Shown in pieces: positions 52,478 through 60,466 of a DNA stretch of 64,000 nt (position 1 is its first letter; every line of letters begins with the position of its first letter). The notes under the pieces were generated by a model. It saw only the letters and a list, made by a program, of their open reading frames with translations. It was not told the origin of the DNA and did no database searches. The DNA comes from CAITZA01 sp937915285 (GTDB lineage Bacteria > Desulfobacterota > Desulfomonilia > Desulfomonilales > Desulfomonilaceae), in NCBI GenBank assembly GCA_036821825.1, contig DAISIV010000002.1:62001-126000 (forward strand), read 5' to 3'. The translations under genes and the position numbers were made by a program.

Positions 52478-52515
52478 AATCCAGTAAAAATGGTTTTTCA
52501 TATGAAGAGCTTCGT

Positions 52516-52539
52516 ATATATGTCGTGAATGACATATAT
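52516..52539. promoter_or_regulatory. Inverted repeat ATATATGTC-N6-GACATATAT
   Basis: A perfect nine-base inverted repeat with spacer GTGAAT, 172 bases before the formate dehydrogenase start. The symmetry and length are typical of a dimeric regulator site. Confidence 0.5.
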
Positions 52540-52552
52540 GCCAATCTTGGCA
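52539..52552. promoter_or_regulatory. Inverted repeat TGCCA-N4-TGGCA
   Basis: A five-base inverted repeat directly next to the 52516-52539 palindrome; a weaker candidate than its neighbour. Confidence 0.3.
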
Positions 52553-52821
52553 TAGCCTGGCGCCATAGTCAAGCATCAAAACGCTTAAATAGTCGCTTTT
52601 TTGTTTGCCGCTGAAAGCCCTTACAATCGAAGGAACGTCAATATAAAGTAATTATTAATTAAATCGACTAAGCTTTCCGCGTCGTTTACGGTATTCCGAC
52701 AGTGAATCAAGAAAGCCCCAAGTTTTGGCATGAATTTGAAACAAAAATATTGAAAATTAGATTCATGATGTGGGAAATCAGGATGCGGCGAAATTTTTGC
52801 GAATCTGAAAGGAAGTCGGTT

Positions 52822-53307
52822 ATGCGTTCTTTGCTTAATAAAATTGGCTATATGATGTTGGGTCTTTTTGTGGCCGTGGCCGTGGTATTGGTCATCATCC
52901 CTGAATCCGGCGCCCAGTCTCCTTCGAAGACCTTCAACCTCATAGATGCTGTGGAAAAAGGTCTGAATTCCGACGTAGAGCGCCTGATCAAGGCCGGCGC
53001 TGACCCTAACGCTCGTGATCAGTACGGAACCACCCCACTTCTGGAAGCTTCTAAACGAGGGATGAGTAAAACTGTCTCCATGCTTCTTGAGAGGGACGCA
53101 AATCCAAACCTTGCGGATATTGACGGATCGACACCCCTGCTGGAGGCTGCGAAACAAGGTCATTTCGACATTGTAAAAATGTTGGTTGCCAGGGGCGCTA
53201 ATGTCAACGCAAAAGACCGAAATGATGAAACAGCCGTTAGCTACGCCAATCAGAATGGCTTGAGCGAGATCAGGGATTACCTTGTGGGGCTTGGGGCTAC
53301 CGAATGA
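52822..53307 (+). CDS. Membrane-anchored ankyrin-repeat protein
   Basis: A 161-residue protein. A hydrophobic segment at residues 10-28 is a signal anchor or signal peptide, ending near SGAQS. Three to four ankyrin repeats follow: AVEKGLNSDVERLIKAGADP, GTTPLLEASKRGMSKTVSML, GSTPLLEAAKQGHFDIVKML and an incomplete last repeat. Probably periplasmic. Ankyrin proteins of bacteria often inhibit or chaperone an enzyme such as catalase; the partner is unknown. GGAAG six bases before the ATG at 52822 fixes the start over a frame from 52702. Confidence 0.82.
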   Translation: MRSLLNKIGYMMLGLFVAVAVVLVIIPESGAQSPSKTFNLIDAVEKGLNSDVERLIKAGADPNARDQYGTTPLLEASKRGMSKTVSMLLERDANPNLADIDGSTPLLEAAKQGHFDIVKMLVARGANVNAKDRNDETAVSYANQNGLSEIRDYLVGLGATE

Positions 53308-53482
53308 TGGGCACGAAAACAACAACCGCACAATCCGGTTGTTCGCGATAAATGGGCATTCTGAAGTAGACGGGTCTTTCGGGCTAAACCTTTTCCAAAA
53401 AAAATTTTCCATGAATCCTCTTTGGCTTCGGCGCATCTCTACTTACAAAGAGACCGAAACCGTGAAAACGGAGGATAATACA

Positions 53483-53692
53483 ATGGCTATAAGAGAAGAA
53501 TTCGTAGATGGAATAAATGAGGGATTTGGTGACCGAATAGAGGGAGCCAACCATAGACCTAGCGTAGAGGTTTGGCCCGAGGAAGATGACTTTGGGCGAT
53601 GGGTCGCCTCTCATGAAGAGCCTGTAAGGACAGTAATTTGCGGAACCCCTGAATTTGCTGATTCCCCTTATTGCGGTAGGGGTTACCACTAA
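53483..53692 (+). CDS. Small acidic protein of unknown function
   Basis: A 69-residue protein starting MAIREEFVDG, with GGAGG eight bases before the ATG. A longer frame from 53282 overlaps the ankyrin gene and lacks a ribosome-binding site, so it is not used. Composition is rich in Glu, Asp and Gly; two cysteines lie near the C-terminus (ICGTPEF and YCGRGYH), which could bind a metal. No family was recognised. A strong terminator follows. Confidence 0.5.
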   Translation: MAIREEFVDGINEGFGDRIEGANHRPSVEVWPEEDDFGRWVASHEEPVRTVICGTPEFADSPYCGRGYH

Positions 53693-54059
53693 GGAAACAT
53701 AATTGATATGATGTGCTAAAAATAATTTATATTAGATAGTTAGGCGAAGCCGACTCCAACATACTAATTGAATCAATGTTGAGTCGGCTTTCTGTTTTCA
53801 GGCCCGGTCCACTCATGCCCCACCACAATACCAGCCTTAATTTATTCATACCTTGTCGATTATTCGTTTCAATATTTTTCGGATAAGTTACAATAAGCGC
53901 CTAATGGTGTTCGGCGATACTAGACACCGGTTTTGCCGAATTCACAGATACACTGCCCATTAGGAATTGTCTAAAATTCTGGAGTTTTATTTAACACTGA
54001 AAATTTGTCCATTTACGCCCGAATAAGCAGACCTAATCTTTTATTGAGGGGTTAAGCCG
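53693..54059. other. Gap before hoxE
   Basis: About 367 bases without a gene. It contains the terminator at 53747-53790 and an inverted repeat TTCGGC/GCCGAA (53910-53940) that may be a hox control site. Confidence 0.45.
53747..53790 (+). terminator. Intrinsic terminator after the small acidic protein
   Basis: AAGCCGACTC-C-AACAT (53747-53762) pairs with ATGTTGAGTCGGCTT (53776-53790), 15 pairs with one bulged C and a 13-base loop, followed by TCTGTTTTC. This is the strongest terminator in the window. Confidence 0.85.
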
Positions 54060-54566
54060 ATGGCAAATCCAAGCCCTGTAAAGTCAGAAAAGTCTGAGGA
54101 TAGGCGATGGAGGCTGGTGAACCGCACCATGCGCATGCACGGTGGGAGGCCAGACGCGTTGATAGAAACTCTGCATGTAATCCAGGAGTCATTCGGATAC
54201 CTGGATCTGGACGCCCTGAAATACGTCGCACAGTCCTTGCGCCTGCCTTTAAGCCGAGTTTACGGTGTAGCCACATTCTATCACTTTTTTAGTTTAAAAC
54301 CTCCTGGCGAGCACACATGCGTAGTCTGCACAGGGACTGCGTGTTACATCGCCGGATCATCCGCAATACTTAAGCAGGTAAGGGAAGATCTTGGAATATC
54401 TGAGAATCAGACCACTCCTGATAACAAAGTGTCATTGCTGACAGCCAGATGTATGGGATCCTGTGGTTTGGCGCCCGCTGTGGTTTTTGATGGGGAAGTG
54501 AAGGGCAAAATGACCCCTGCGTCAGTTATGGCTCAATTAGGGAGGTGGCGCCATGATGACGATTGA
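54060..54566 (+). CDS. hoxE: Bidirectional hydrogenase diaphorase subunit HoxE
   Basis: A 168-residue protein of the NuoE/24-kDa family with a thioredoxin-like [2Fe-2S] site: CVVCTGTACYIAGS and TARCMGSCGLAPAVVFDG. The N-terminal helical part has HGGRPDALIETLHVIQ and LSRVYGVATFYHFFSLKP. In Hox hydrogenases it bridges the diaphorase and the electron acceptor. AGGGG lies 11 bases before the ATG. The next gene, hoxF, overlaps it by 14 bases. It is the first gene of hoxEFUYH. Confidence 0.93.
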   Translation: MANPSPVKSEKSEDRRWRLVNRTMRMHGGRPDALIETLHVIQESFGYLDLDALKYVAQSLRLPLSRVYGVATFYHFFSLKPPGEHTCVVCTGTACYIAGSSAILKQVREDLGISENQTTPDNKVSLLTARCMGSCGLAPAVVFDGEVKGKMTPASVMAQLGRWRHDDD

Positions 54567-56205
54567 GGAATTGCAGGACATTGGCAGGCTTGAGAAAGAG
54601 AAACAGGAAGGTTTCAGACATCGAATCCACGTGTGCGTTGCGGCCGGTTGTCTGTCATGTCAAAGCGGGCTGGTGAAGGATGCCCTTGAGAAAGAGGTTA
54701 GTCGCCGTGGATTGGAGAGTTGGTGCCAGGTAAAAGGCGTTGGATGTCTTGGTTTATGTTCAGCGGGACCGCTGGTGTCTATAGAGCCGGACGGTGTTCT
54801 TTACAAGGGGGTTGAGGTCTCAGACGCCTCAGACATTTTGGAATCCCTCGGCGGCAGTCCGATATCCAGGCTCGAATGTTCCCTGGAGCAGCCGTTTTTC
54901 CGAAAACGAGAGAAGATAGTGCTGGAGAACTGCGGGAAAATAGATCCGGAAAGTGTTGAAGACTACATCTCTGAGAATGGTTATGAAGCCCTTTATACCG
55001 CGCTGAGGCTGATGACTCCCAACGAGGTTGTCGATCAGGTTGTGCGAAGCGGTCTCAGGGGTAGAGGCGGGGCCGGATTCCCGACCGGTTTAAAATGGAC
55101 CACTGTTGCCAAGGCAGGTGGCTCGATTAAATTTGTGGTGTGTAACGCTGATGAAGGGGATCCTGGCGCCTTCATGGATAGGAGCGTTCTGGAGAGTGAC
55201 CCTCACAGGGTGCTCGAAGGCATGGCAATAGCGGCGGTTGCTGTGGGGGCAAGTTACGGATTCATCTATCTTCGGGCGGAGTACCCCCTGGCAGTGAAGA
55301 GAATCAGGACAGCAATTGCCAGGGCTGAACGGTTAGGTGTGATCGGACACAACATTTTCAACACAACCTTCAGTTTCGATGTCAAGGTAAGGCTTGGAGC
55401 TGGGGCTTTTGTCTGCGGAGAGGAAACTGCGCTGCTTGCCAGCATCGAAGGTCGTCGTGGCAGTCCCAGGCCACGTCCACCATATCCTGCCGAGCACGGC
55501 CTATGGGGATACCCGACCCTCATCAACAATGTTGAAACCTTTGCGAACATTGCCCCAATAATACGAAAGGGTGGAGACTGGTTTGCATCCATAGGTGTCG
55601 GAAAAAGCAAGGGGACAAAAGTGTTCGCCCTGGCGGGCCACGTAAAAAACACGGGTCTGATTGAAGTGCCTATGGGCACCTCGTTGCGTGAGATAATATA
55701 CGAGATTGGAGGCGGAATACAGGGTGACCGAAGATTCAAGGCCGTGCAGTCCGGGGGACCTTCAGGGGGCTGCTTACCTGAGCGATTTCTGGACATGAGT
55801 ATGGATTATGAATCCCTGGCGCAAGCTGGATCCATAATGGGCTCCGGCGGACTAATCATAATGGACGAATCTTCGTGCATGGTGGATGTGGCCAGGTTCT
55901 TTGTGGAATTCTGCATGACCGAATCATGTGGAAAATGCGCCCCCTGCCGGATCGGAACCGCCCAAATTTATAACACCCTCAAAAAAATTACCGAAGGTGA
56001 AGGTAAACCTTCTGATCTGGAATTACTCGATGAATTATGCGATCTGGTAAAAAATACGAGTCTGTGCGGGTTGGGACAAACTGCTCCAAACCCGGTTCTG
56101 AGCACCATGAAATACTTCCTGAATGAGTATAAAGCTCACACGGACGATCACACTTGCCCCTCCTGCGCCTGCAGGATGAACAACCATGCGGAGGAGCAAA
56201 AATGA
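54553..56205 (+). CDS. hoxF: Diaphorase flavoprotein subunit HoxF
   Basis: A 550-residue protein of the NuoF type. An N-terminal [2Fe-2S] thioredoxin-like domain (GCLSCQSGL, GVGCLGLCSAG) is followed by the NADH/FMN core with RGRGGAGFPTGLKW, VCNADEGDPGAFMDR and CGEETALLASIEGRRG, then a [4Fe-4S] site ESCGKCAPCRIG and SLCGLGQTAPNPV. It exchanges electrons between NAD(H) and the iron-sulfur chain. It lies between hoxE and hoxU with overlaps on both sides. Confidence 0.95.
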   Translation: MMTIEELQDIGRLEKEKQEGFRHRIHVCVAAGCLSCQSGLVKDALEKEVSRRGLESWCQVKGVGCLGLCSAGPLVSIEPDGVLYKGVEVSDASDILESLGGSPISRLECSLEQPFFRKREKIVLENCGKIDPESVEDYISENGYEALYTALRLMTPNEVVDQVVRSGLRGRGGAGFPTGLKWTTVAKAGGSIKFVVCNADEGDPGAFMDRSVLESDPHRVLEGMAIAAVAVGASYGFIYLRAEYPLAVKRIRTAIARAERLGVIGHNIFNTTFSFDVKVRLGAGAFVCGEETALLASIEGRRGSPRPRPPYPAEHGLWGYPTLINNVETFANIAPIIRKGGDWFASIGVGKSKGTKVFALAGHVKNTGLIEVPMGTSLREIIYEIGGGIQGDRRFKAVQSGGPSGGCLPERFLDMSMDYESLAQAGSIMGSGGLIIMDESSCMVDVARFFVEFCMTESCGKCAPCRIGTAQIYNTLKKITEGEGKPSDLELLDELCDLVKNTSLCGLGQTAPNPVLSTMKYFLNEYKAHTDDHTCPSCACRMNNHAEEQK

Positions 56206-56963
56206 GACCACCGGCATTTCTCCAGACTGCGCTAGAGAGGGATGTGCATCCCGTTAAGGTTGTAACATTCAAAATTGATGACAGGGATGTTACAGCGCGG
56301 GAAGATGAGACAATATTGACGGTAGCACGTCAGAACGGGATATTTATCCCGACATTATGCCACCTTGAGGGACTTTCGGAGCGAGGGGCGTGCCGCCTCT
56401 GTCTGGTAGAGATAAAAAACTCTCCGAGGCTCGCTCCAGCCTGTGTCACCATACCACGACAGGACATGGAGGTGATTACAAATTCTGAACGTGTCCAAAA
56501 TTACAGGAAAAGAATTCTCGAACTAATCCTGACAGAACGAAATCACGTCTGCTCGGTTTGTGTCTCCAATGGGCGTTGTGATTTGCAGCAACTGACGGTG
56601 GACCTGGGAATAACACACGTGCACTATGACTATCTCTATCCCAAACATGAGATAGACGCCACTCATGAAAGATTCTCTATAGACCACAACAGGTGTGTTC
56701 TGTGCCTTCGCTGCGTGAGGGTCTGTGATGAGATAGAGGGAGCCCACACATGGGACATCATGAGCAGAGGTATTCTCTCAAGAGTGATCACTGATCTGAA
56801 CCAGCCTTGGGGATCCTCCGAGACATGCACCGGCTGCGGCAAGTGTGTTCACGTCTGCCCCACCGCCGCATTAACAGAGAAAGGAAAGTCTGTCGCCGAG
56901 ATGACCAAGAAGAGGCAGTTTCTTCCTTATCTTGAGATGATGCGAAAGGAGGAACTAAGATGA
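56202..56963 (+). CDS. hoxU: Diaphorase iron-sulfur subunit HoxU
   Basis: A 253-residue NuoG-like subunit. A [2Fe-2S] ferredoxin domain has IPTLCHLEGLSERGACRLC, the His-bearing cluster site is near ERNHVCSVCVSNGRCDLQQL, and two more clusters lie in CVLCLRCVRVCDEI and CTGCGKCVHVCPTAAL. The ATG at 56202 overlaps the hoxF stop by four bases and has GGAGGAG upstream, which decides it over 56154. It links HoxF with the hydrogenase subunits. Confidence 0.94.
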   Translation: MRPPAFLQTALERDVHPVKVVTFKIDDRDVTAREDETILTVARQNGIFIPTLCHLEGLSERGACRLCLVEIKNSPRLAPACVTIPRQDMEVITNSERVQNYRKRILELILTERNHVCSVCVSNGRCDLQQLTVDLGITHVHYDYLYPKHEIDATHERFSIDHNRCVLCLRCVRVCDEIEGAHTWDIMSRGILSRVITDLNQPWGSSETCTGCGKCVHVCPTAALTEKGKSVAEMTKKRQFLPYLEMMRKEELR

Positions 56964-57493
56964 GCAGGGCCCGAGTCGCCACCACTTGGCTGGACGCGTG
57001 TTCAGGCTGTCACATGTCCTTCCTGGATATCGACGAGAGAATCCTGGAAATAGCGCCATTGATCGAACTCGTTTACAGTCCGCTGGTCGATAGTAAAGAG
57101 TTCCCGGAAGATGTCGATGTTACCCTCGTAGAAGGAGCTGTAAGCTCAGAGGCGGATGTAGAGGAGATCCTCGACATCAGGAAAAAGACAAAGGTACTCA
57201 TCAGCTTTGGAGACTGCGCCGTATCAGCTAATGTCCCGGCAATGAGAAATCGCTATGACAGTAAAGAGGTTCTGGATCGTTCCTACATGGAAAACGCAAC
57301 CAACAACAATCATCGGCCAGATAAAAACATTCCCAAACTCATGAAAGTCGCCAGACCGGTCCATGAATTTGTAAAGGTGGACGTTTTTCTGCAGGGATGT
57401 CCCCCACCAGCAGACGCTATTTATAGCGCGTTAACTCAATTGCTGGCAGGAGAGCATCCTGAGCTTAACGGTAAAACAAGATTTGGGGCATAA
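56960..57493 (+). CDS. hoxY: NiFe hydrogenase small subunit HoxY
   Basis: A 177-residue protein with the proximal cluster motif WLDACSGCHMSFLDIDERI at the N-terminus and later cysteines in ISFGDCAVSANVP and FLQGCPPPADAIYS, giving the single [4Fe-4S] cluster of group 3d small subunits. No Tat signal, so it is cytoplasmic. It overlaps hoxU by four bases (ATGA) and precedes hoxH by 20 bases. Confidence 0.95.
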   Translation: MSRARVATTWLDACSGCHMSFLDIDERILEIAPLIELVYSPLVDSKEFPEDVDVTLVEGAVSSEADVEEILDIRKKTKVLISFGDCAVSANVPAMRNRYDSKEVLDRSYMENATNNNHRPDKNIPKLMKVARPVHEFVKVDVFLQGCPPPADAIYSALTQLLAGEHPELNGKTRFGA

Positions 57494-57513
57494 TTGAGCA
57501 GGAGATTCGTTCC

Positions 57514-58932
57514 ATGTCTGAGACAATTACTATAAAGCCTGTAACTAGAGTAGAGGGTCACGGAAAAATAACCATAATGGTTAATGACGCTGGAAACGTC
57601 GAAGACGCAAAATTCCACGTGACCCAATTTAGAGGTTTTGAAAAACTCTGCGAGGGCAGGCCATTTTATGAGATGCCCTCTTTGGTAGAAAGGATTTGCG
57701 GAATTTGCCCGATAAGTCACTCATTGGCCTCCGCAAAGGCATGCGACGCAATTCTTGGGGTCCGTATACCCCATGTGGCAGTTAAGCTCCGGAGACTGCT
57801 TAACTGTGGAGAATTCATACAATCCCATGCTTTGAGTTTCTTCCATCTATCTGCGCCTGATCTGCTTCTCGGTTTCGATTCAGATCCTCTGAAACGCAAC
57901 ATTTTTGGCCTAATAGAATCGCATCCTTCAATTGCAAGGGATGGGGTGAGGCTACGTGCTATCGGGCAGGAGATCATCAAAAGTTTTGCCGGCAAGAGAA
58001 TACACCCGTCCTGGGTTGTTCCAGGAGGAGTCAATCAGCCTTTTAGCGAGGAAAAGCAGCAGGAACTCATTCCCCTGATGGCAGAAGCTTACGACATAGT
58101 GGAAAGAACACTTGCTTGGTTCAAGGCTTCCATCGAGAACTTTCGAGAGGAAATAAGGACATTTTCCAATTTTCCTACGATGTTCATGGGATTGGTGGAT
58201 TCTGACGGCAATCTCGAACATCTGGAAGGAAAACTGAGGTTCACGGATTCCAGGGGCACTATCGTAAAGGATGACATTGAGCCGTTTCATTACTACGAGC
58301 ACATAGGTGAATCCGTTGAGTCATGGTCGTATCTGAAATCTCCTTATTACCTGCCATTAGGTTATCCGGATGGCATATACAGGGCTGGACCGGCCGCAAG
58401 ATTAAATGTGTGCAACGGATGCGGAACTCCACGGGCTGACCAGGAATGGGCCGAATTCAGATCACTTGAACGAGGCGCCGTGCTAAGTTCTTTTTACAAT
58501 CATTATGCGAGACTTATTGAGATCCTTTATTCCATAGAGTTGGCCGAAAATTTGTTGAATGACCCTGACATTCTCGGAAACCATGTCAGGGCTTTTGCCC
58601 AGCCGAACCACTATGATGGAGTAGGAGTCGTAGAGGCCCCAAGGGGAACTCTCATCCATCATTACCGAGTGGACAAGGAGGGTCTGATAACGTGGGCCAA
58701 CATGATAGTCGCAACCGGCAACAACAATCTCGCCATGAACAGGGGAGTGCTTCAGGCGGCTAAACGATTCATTACCGACGGTAAAATCACTGAATCTGCA
58801 AGAAACAGGATAGAGGGCGTTATACGCGCGTTCGATCCATGTTTGAGCTGCTCTACTCATGCAATAAACGGCAAGTCGCCGATTTCAATAAGGCTAGTGG
58901 GTTCCGACGGAACAACGCTGGATGAAATCTGA
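57514..58932 (+). CDS. hoxH: NiFe hydrogenase large subunit HoxH
   Basis: A 472-residue catalytic subunit. The nickel-iron ligands are in RICGICPISH near residue 60 and DPCLSCSTHA near 446-455. It ends with about 17-20 residues beyond the CSTHA motif, which a HoxW-type protease would remove after nickel insertion. The subunit splits or forms H2 in the cytoplasm, coupled to NAD(H) through HoxEFU. The maturation genes hyp and hoxW are not in this window. Length and motifs agree with group 3d hydrogenases. Confidence 0.95.
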   Translation: MSETITIKPVTRVEGHGKITIMVNDAGNVEDAKFHVTQFRGFEKLCEGRPFYEMPSLVERICGICPISHSLASAKACDAILGVRIPHVAVKLRRLLNCGEFIQSHALSFFHLSAPDLLLGFDSDPLKRNIFGLIESHPSIARDGVRLRAIGQEIIKSFAGKRIHPSWVVPGGVNQPFSEEKQQELIPLMAEAYDIVERTLAWFKASIENFREEIRTFSNFPTMFMGLVDSDGNLEHLEGKLRFTDSRGTIVKDDIEPFHYYEHIGESVESWSYLKSPYYLPLGYPDGIYRAGPAARLNVCNGCGTPRADQEWAEFRSLERGAVLSSFYNHYARLIEILYSIELAENLLNDPDILGNHVRAFAQPNHYDGVGVVEAPRGTLIHHYRVDKEGLITWANMIVATGNNNLAMNRGVLQAAKRFITDGKITESARNRIEGVIRAFDPCLSCSTHAINGKSPISIRLVGSDGTTLDEI

Positions 58933-59009
58933 TGAATGACAGGTCAACCATAGTCTGACAGTGGAATGTTTTATTCTTATGTTTTGTGTGTTACATCCTG
59001 AGTTGGTCA

Positions 59010-59058
59010 ATTCTGCCGACAGCATTCAACAGGAAACCGTGGAGGCTATCGGCAGAAT
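59010..59058 (+). terminator. Hairpin after hoxH
   Basis: ATTCTGCCGA (59010-59019) and TCGGCAGAAT (59049-59058) are perfect ten-base arms around a 29-base loop. A loose T-rich stretch (CTTATTTGTTTC) follows. It probably ends the hox transcript or controls read-through to the next gene 35 bases later. Confidence 0.55.
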
Positions 59059-59092
59059 GAAATCTTATTTGTTTCTGTCAGTATTCTGAATT

Positions 59093-60076
59093 ATGAACAA
59101 GTTCCTTTCAAGGCAATCCCTAACCTTTCTGACAACTCTGTTCTGCATATTTTCGGCGCATCAGAACTGTTGCGCCAATTGGAAGGCTACCTCCAGCCAG
59201 CCCCGTCTTCTGGCCTATGCCACTGACAATTCGCCCCAAGCCCCCTGCCCATTACTCCCGGGTTGTCCAGGGGGCTTGTCTGTTCCGCTTCCTCCACTCC
59301 CGGATAGAGAAGACACAGAAACCGTTCCTGATTCAAAGCGAATTAACATAAGTTTTTCAGGAATTGTCGATGGCTCTGGAAAATATTCCGGCATGGTATT
59401 TATCCCATCGGGCGCTTACACCATGGGCAGTCCGGATAAATCAGGCAGGATTGATGAACGTCCAACCCATGAGGTTTTAGTCAAGGATTTCTACATAGCA
59501 AAGCGCGAGGTTTCGGTTCGTGAGTTTTGCAGATTTTTAAACAACCAGGGGGAAAACTGTCTTGATGGGACTCCGCGAATCAAACTTGACGATCCCATGT
59601 GTCCTGTTCAGAAGGATGGCGCTTTATACGTTTCACGTCCCGGTTTCACGGACAGGCCGGTTACCCATGTGTCCTGGTATGGGGCCATGGATTATGCTGT
59701 ATGGGCTGGGGGAAGGCTCCCTACATCTGCTGAATGGGAAAAAGCAGCGATTTATCTAACGCCCAATCCGCCGAATGACACACTTTCAATGCCTTCAGAG
59801 GATTCAAGCGCCCCGGTTGGTCAGGCGGTTGAGGGGGTTATGGGCGTTACTGGACTGGCGGGGAATGTTTGGGAATGGTGCAACGACTGGTATCAAAAGG
59901 ATTATTATGCCCAGGGCGCAATGATGAATCCTCTTGGTCCGCCACTGGGGCAGGAAAAAATAATACGTGGAGGCTCATGGGCGTCGCCCGAAGCCTCCAG
60001 ACGGATCAAAAACCGACACAAGGCCGCTCCAAGGGGATTCTATAGAACGGTTGGTTTCAGAATAGTCAAAGAATGA
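59093..60076 (+). CDS. Exported FGE-sulfatase (SUMF1)-like domain protein
   Basis: A 327-residue protein with an N-terminal hydrophobic signal (LTFLTTLFCIFSAH). The domain runs from MVFIPSGAYTMGSPDKSGR through EREVSVREF-like KREVSVREFCRFLNNQG and PVTHVSWYGAMDYAVWAGG to GLAGNVWEWCNDWY and the C-terminal IIRGGSWASPEASRR with VGFRIVKE. The catalytic cysteine pair of true formylglycine-generating enzymes should lie after RGGSW; none is present. So it is a SUMF1-fold protein but not a formylglycine generator, more like PvdO or a structural variant. Its role next to the cytochrome genes is unknown. Confidence 0.82.
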   Translation: MNKFLSRQSLTFLTTLFCIFSAHQNCCANWKATSSQPRLLAYATDNSPQAPCPLLPGCPGGLSVPLPPLPDREDTETVPDSKRINISFSGIVDGSGKYSGMVFIPSGAYTMGSPDKSGRIDERPTHEVLVKDFYIAKREVSVREFCRFLNNQGENCLDGTPRIKLDDPMCPVQKDGALYVSRPGFTDRPVTHVSWYGAMDYAVWAGGRLPTSAEWEKAAIYLTPNPPNDTLSMPSEDSSAPVGQAVEGVMGVTGLAGNVWEWCNDWYQKDYYAQGAMMNPLGPPLGQEKIIRGGSWASPEASRRIKNRHKAAPRGFYRTVGFRIVKE

Positions 60077-60088
60077 TATTATCGGATT

Positions 60089-60466
60089 ATGTCACTCGAA
60101 GATACTCCCAGACCCAAGAAGGTCAAAGCATATCCATTTCTGGTAAGCCGGGAACTTGCGGCGATGGCTGCGTGTTTGGCGGCATTTTTCATACTGTCTG
60201 TTTTGGTCGACGCTCCGCTGGAGGGACCTGCCGACCCGTCTGGAATTCCATCGGATAACGTCAAGGCCCCCTGGATATTCGTCGGTGTTCAGATGACACT
60301 CAAATGGATGCCTGCTGAAATAGCCGGACTTATCCTTCCCGCATTTGCAGTTCTGGCTCTTGGCGCAATCCCATACCTTAAACTGTCATTCCTGGCCAGG
60401 ACCCTCATATTTTCCAGCGTTGTACTTGCAATAATATTCCTGACTATTTGGGGCTTTTTCTCATGA
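60089..60466 (+). CDS. Cytochrome b subunit IV-like membrane protein
   Basis: A 125-residue protein with three membrane helices (residues 22-43, 75-97 and 99-122). The loop before helix two reads VKAPWIFVGVQMTLKWMPAE and matches the place of the quinol-site PEWY loop in cytochrome b6f subunit IV and the C-terminal half of cytochrome b, but the Glu is replaced (APWI). No haem-binding N-terminal cytochrome b or Rieske gene is in the window. It starts 12 bases after the SUMF1-like gene and overlaps the multihaem cytochrome gene by four bases (ATGA). Confidence 0.68.
   Translation: MSLEDTPRPKKVKAYPFLVSRELAAMAACLAAFFILSVLVDAPLEGPADPSGIPSDNVKAPWIFVGVQMTLKWMPAEIAGLILPAFAVLALGAIPYLKLSFLARTLIFSSVVLAIIFLTIWGFFS

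Larger units (their letters stand above)
52345..52821. other. Divergent control region of FDH and the ankyrin gene
   Basis: About 477 bases without a gene, holding three inverted repeats listed separately between 52462 and 52552. Confidence 0.5.

Noticed and set aside
53282..53482. Longer start for the small acidic protein
   Set aside because: The extension overlaps the ankyrin gene and has no ribosome-binding site; GGAGG precedes 53483.
59093..60076. Formylglycine-generating enzyme that activates sulfatases
   Set aside because: The catalytic cysteines expected after RGGSW are missing and no sulfatase gene is near.
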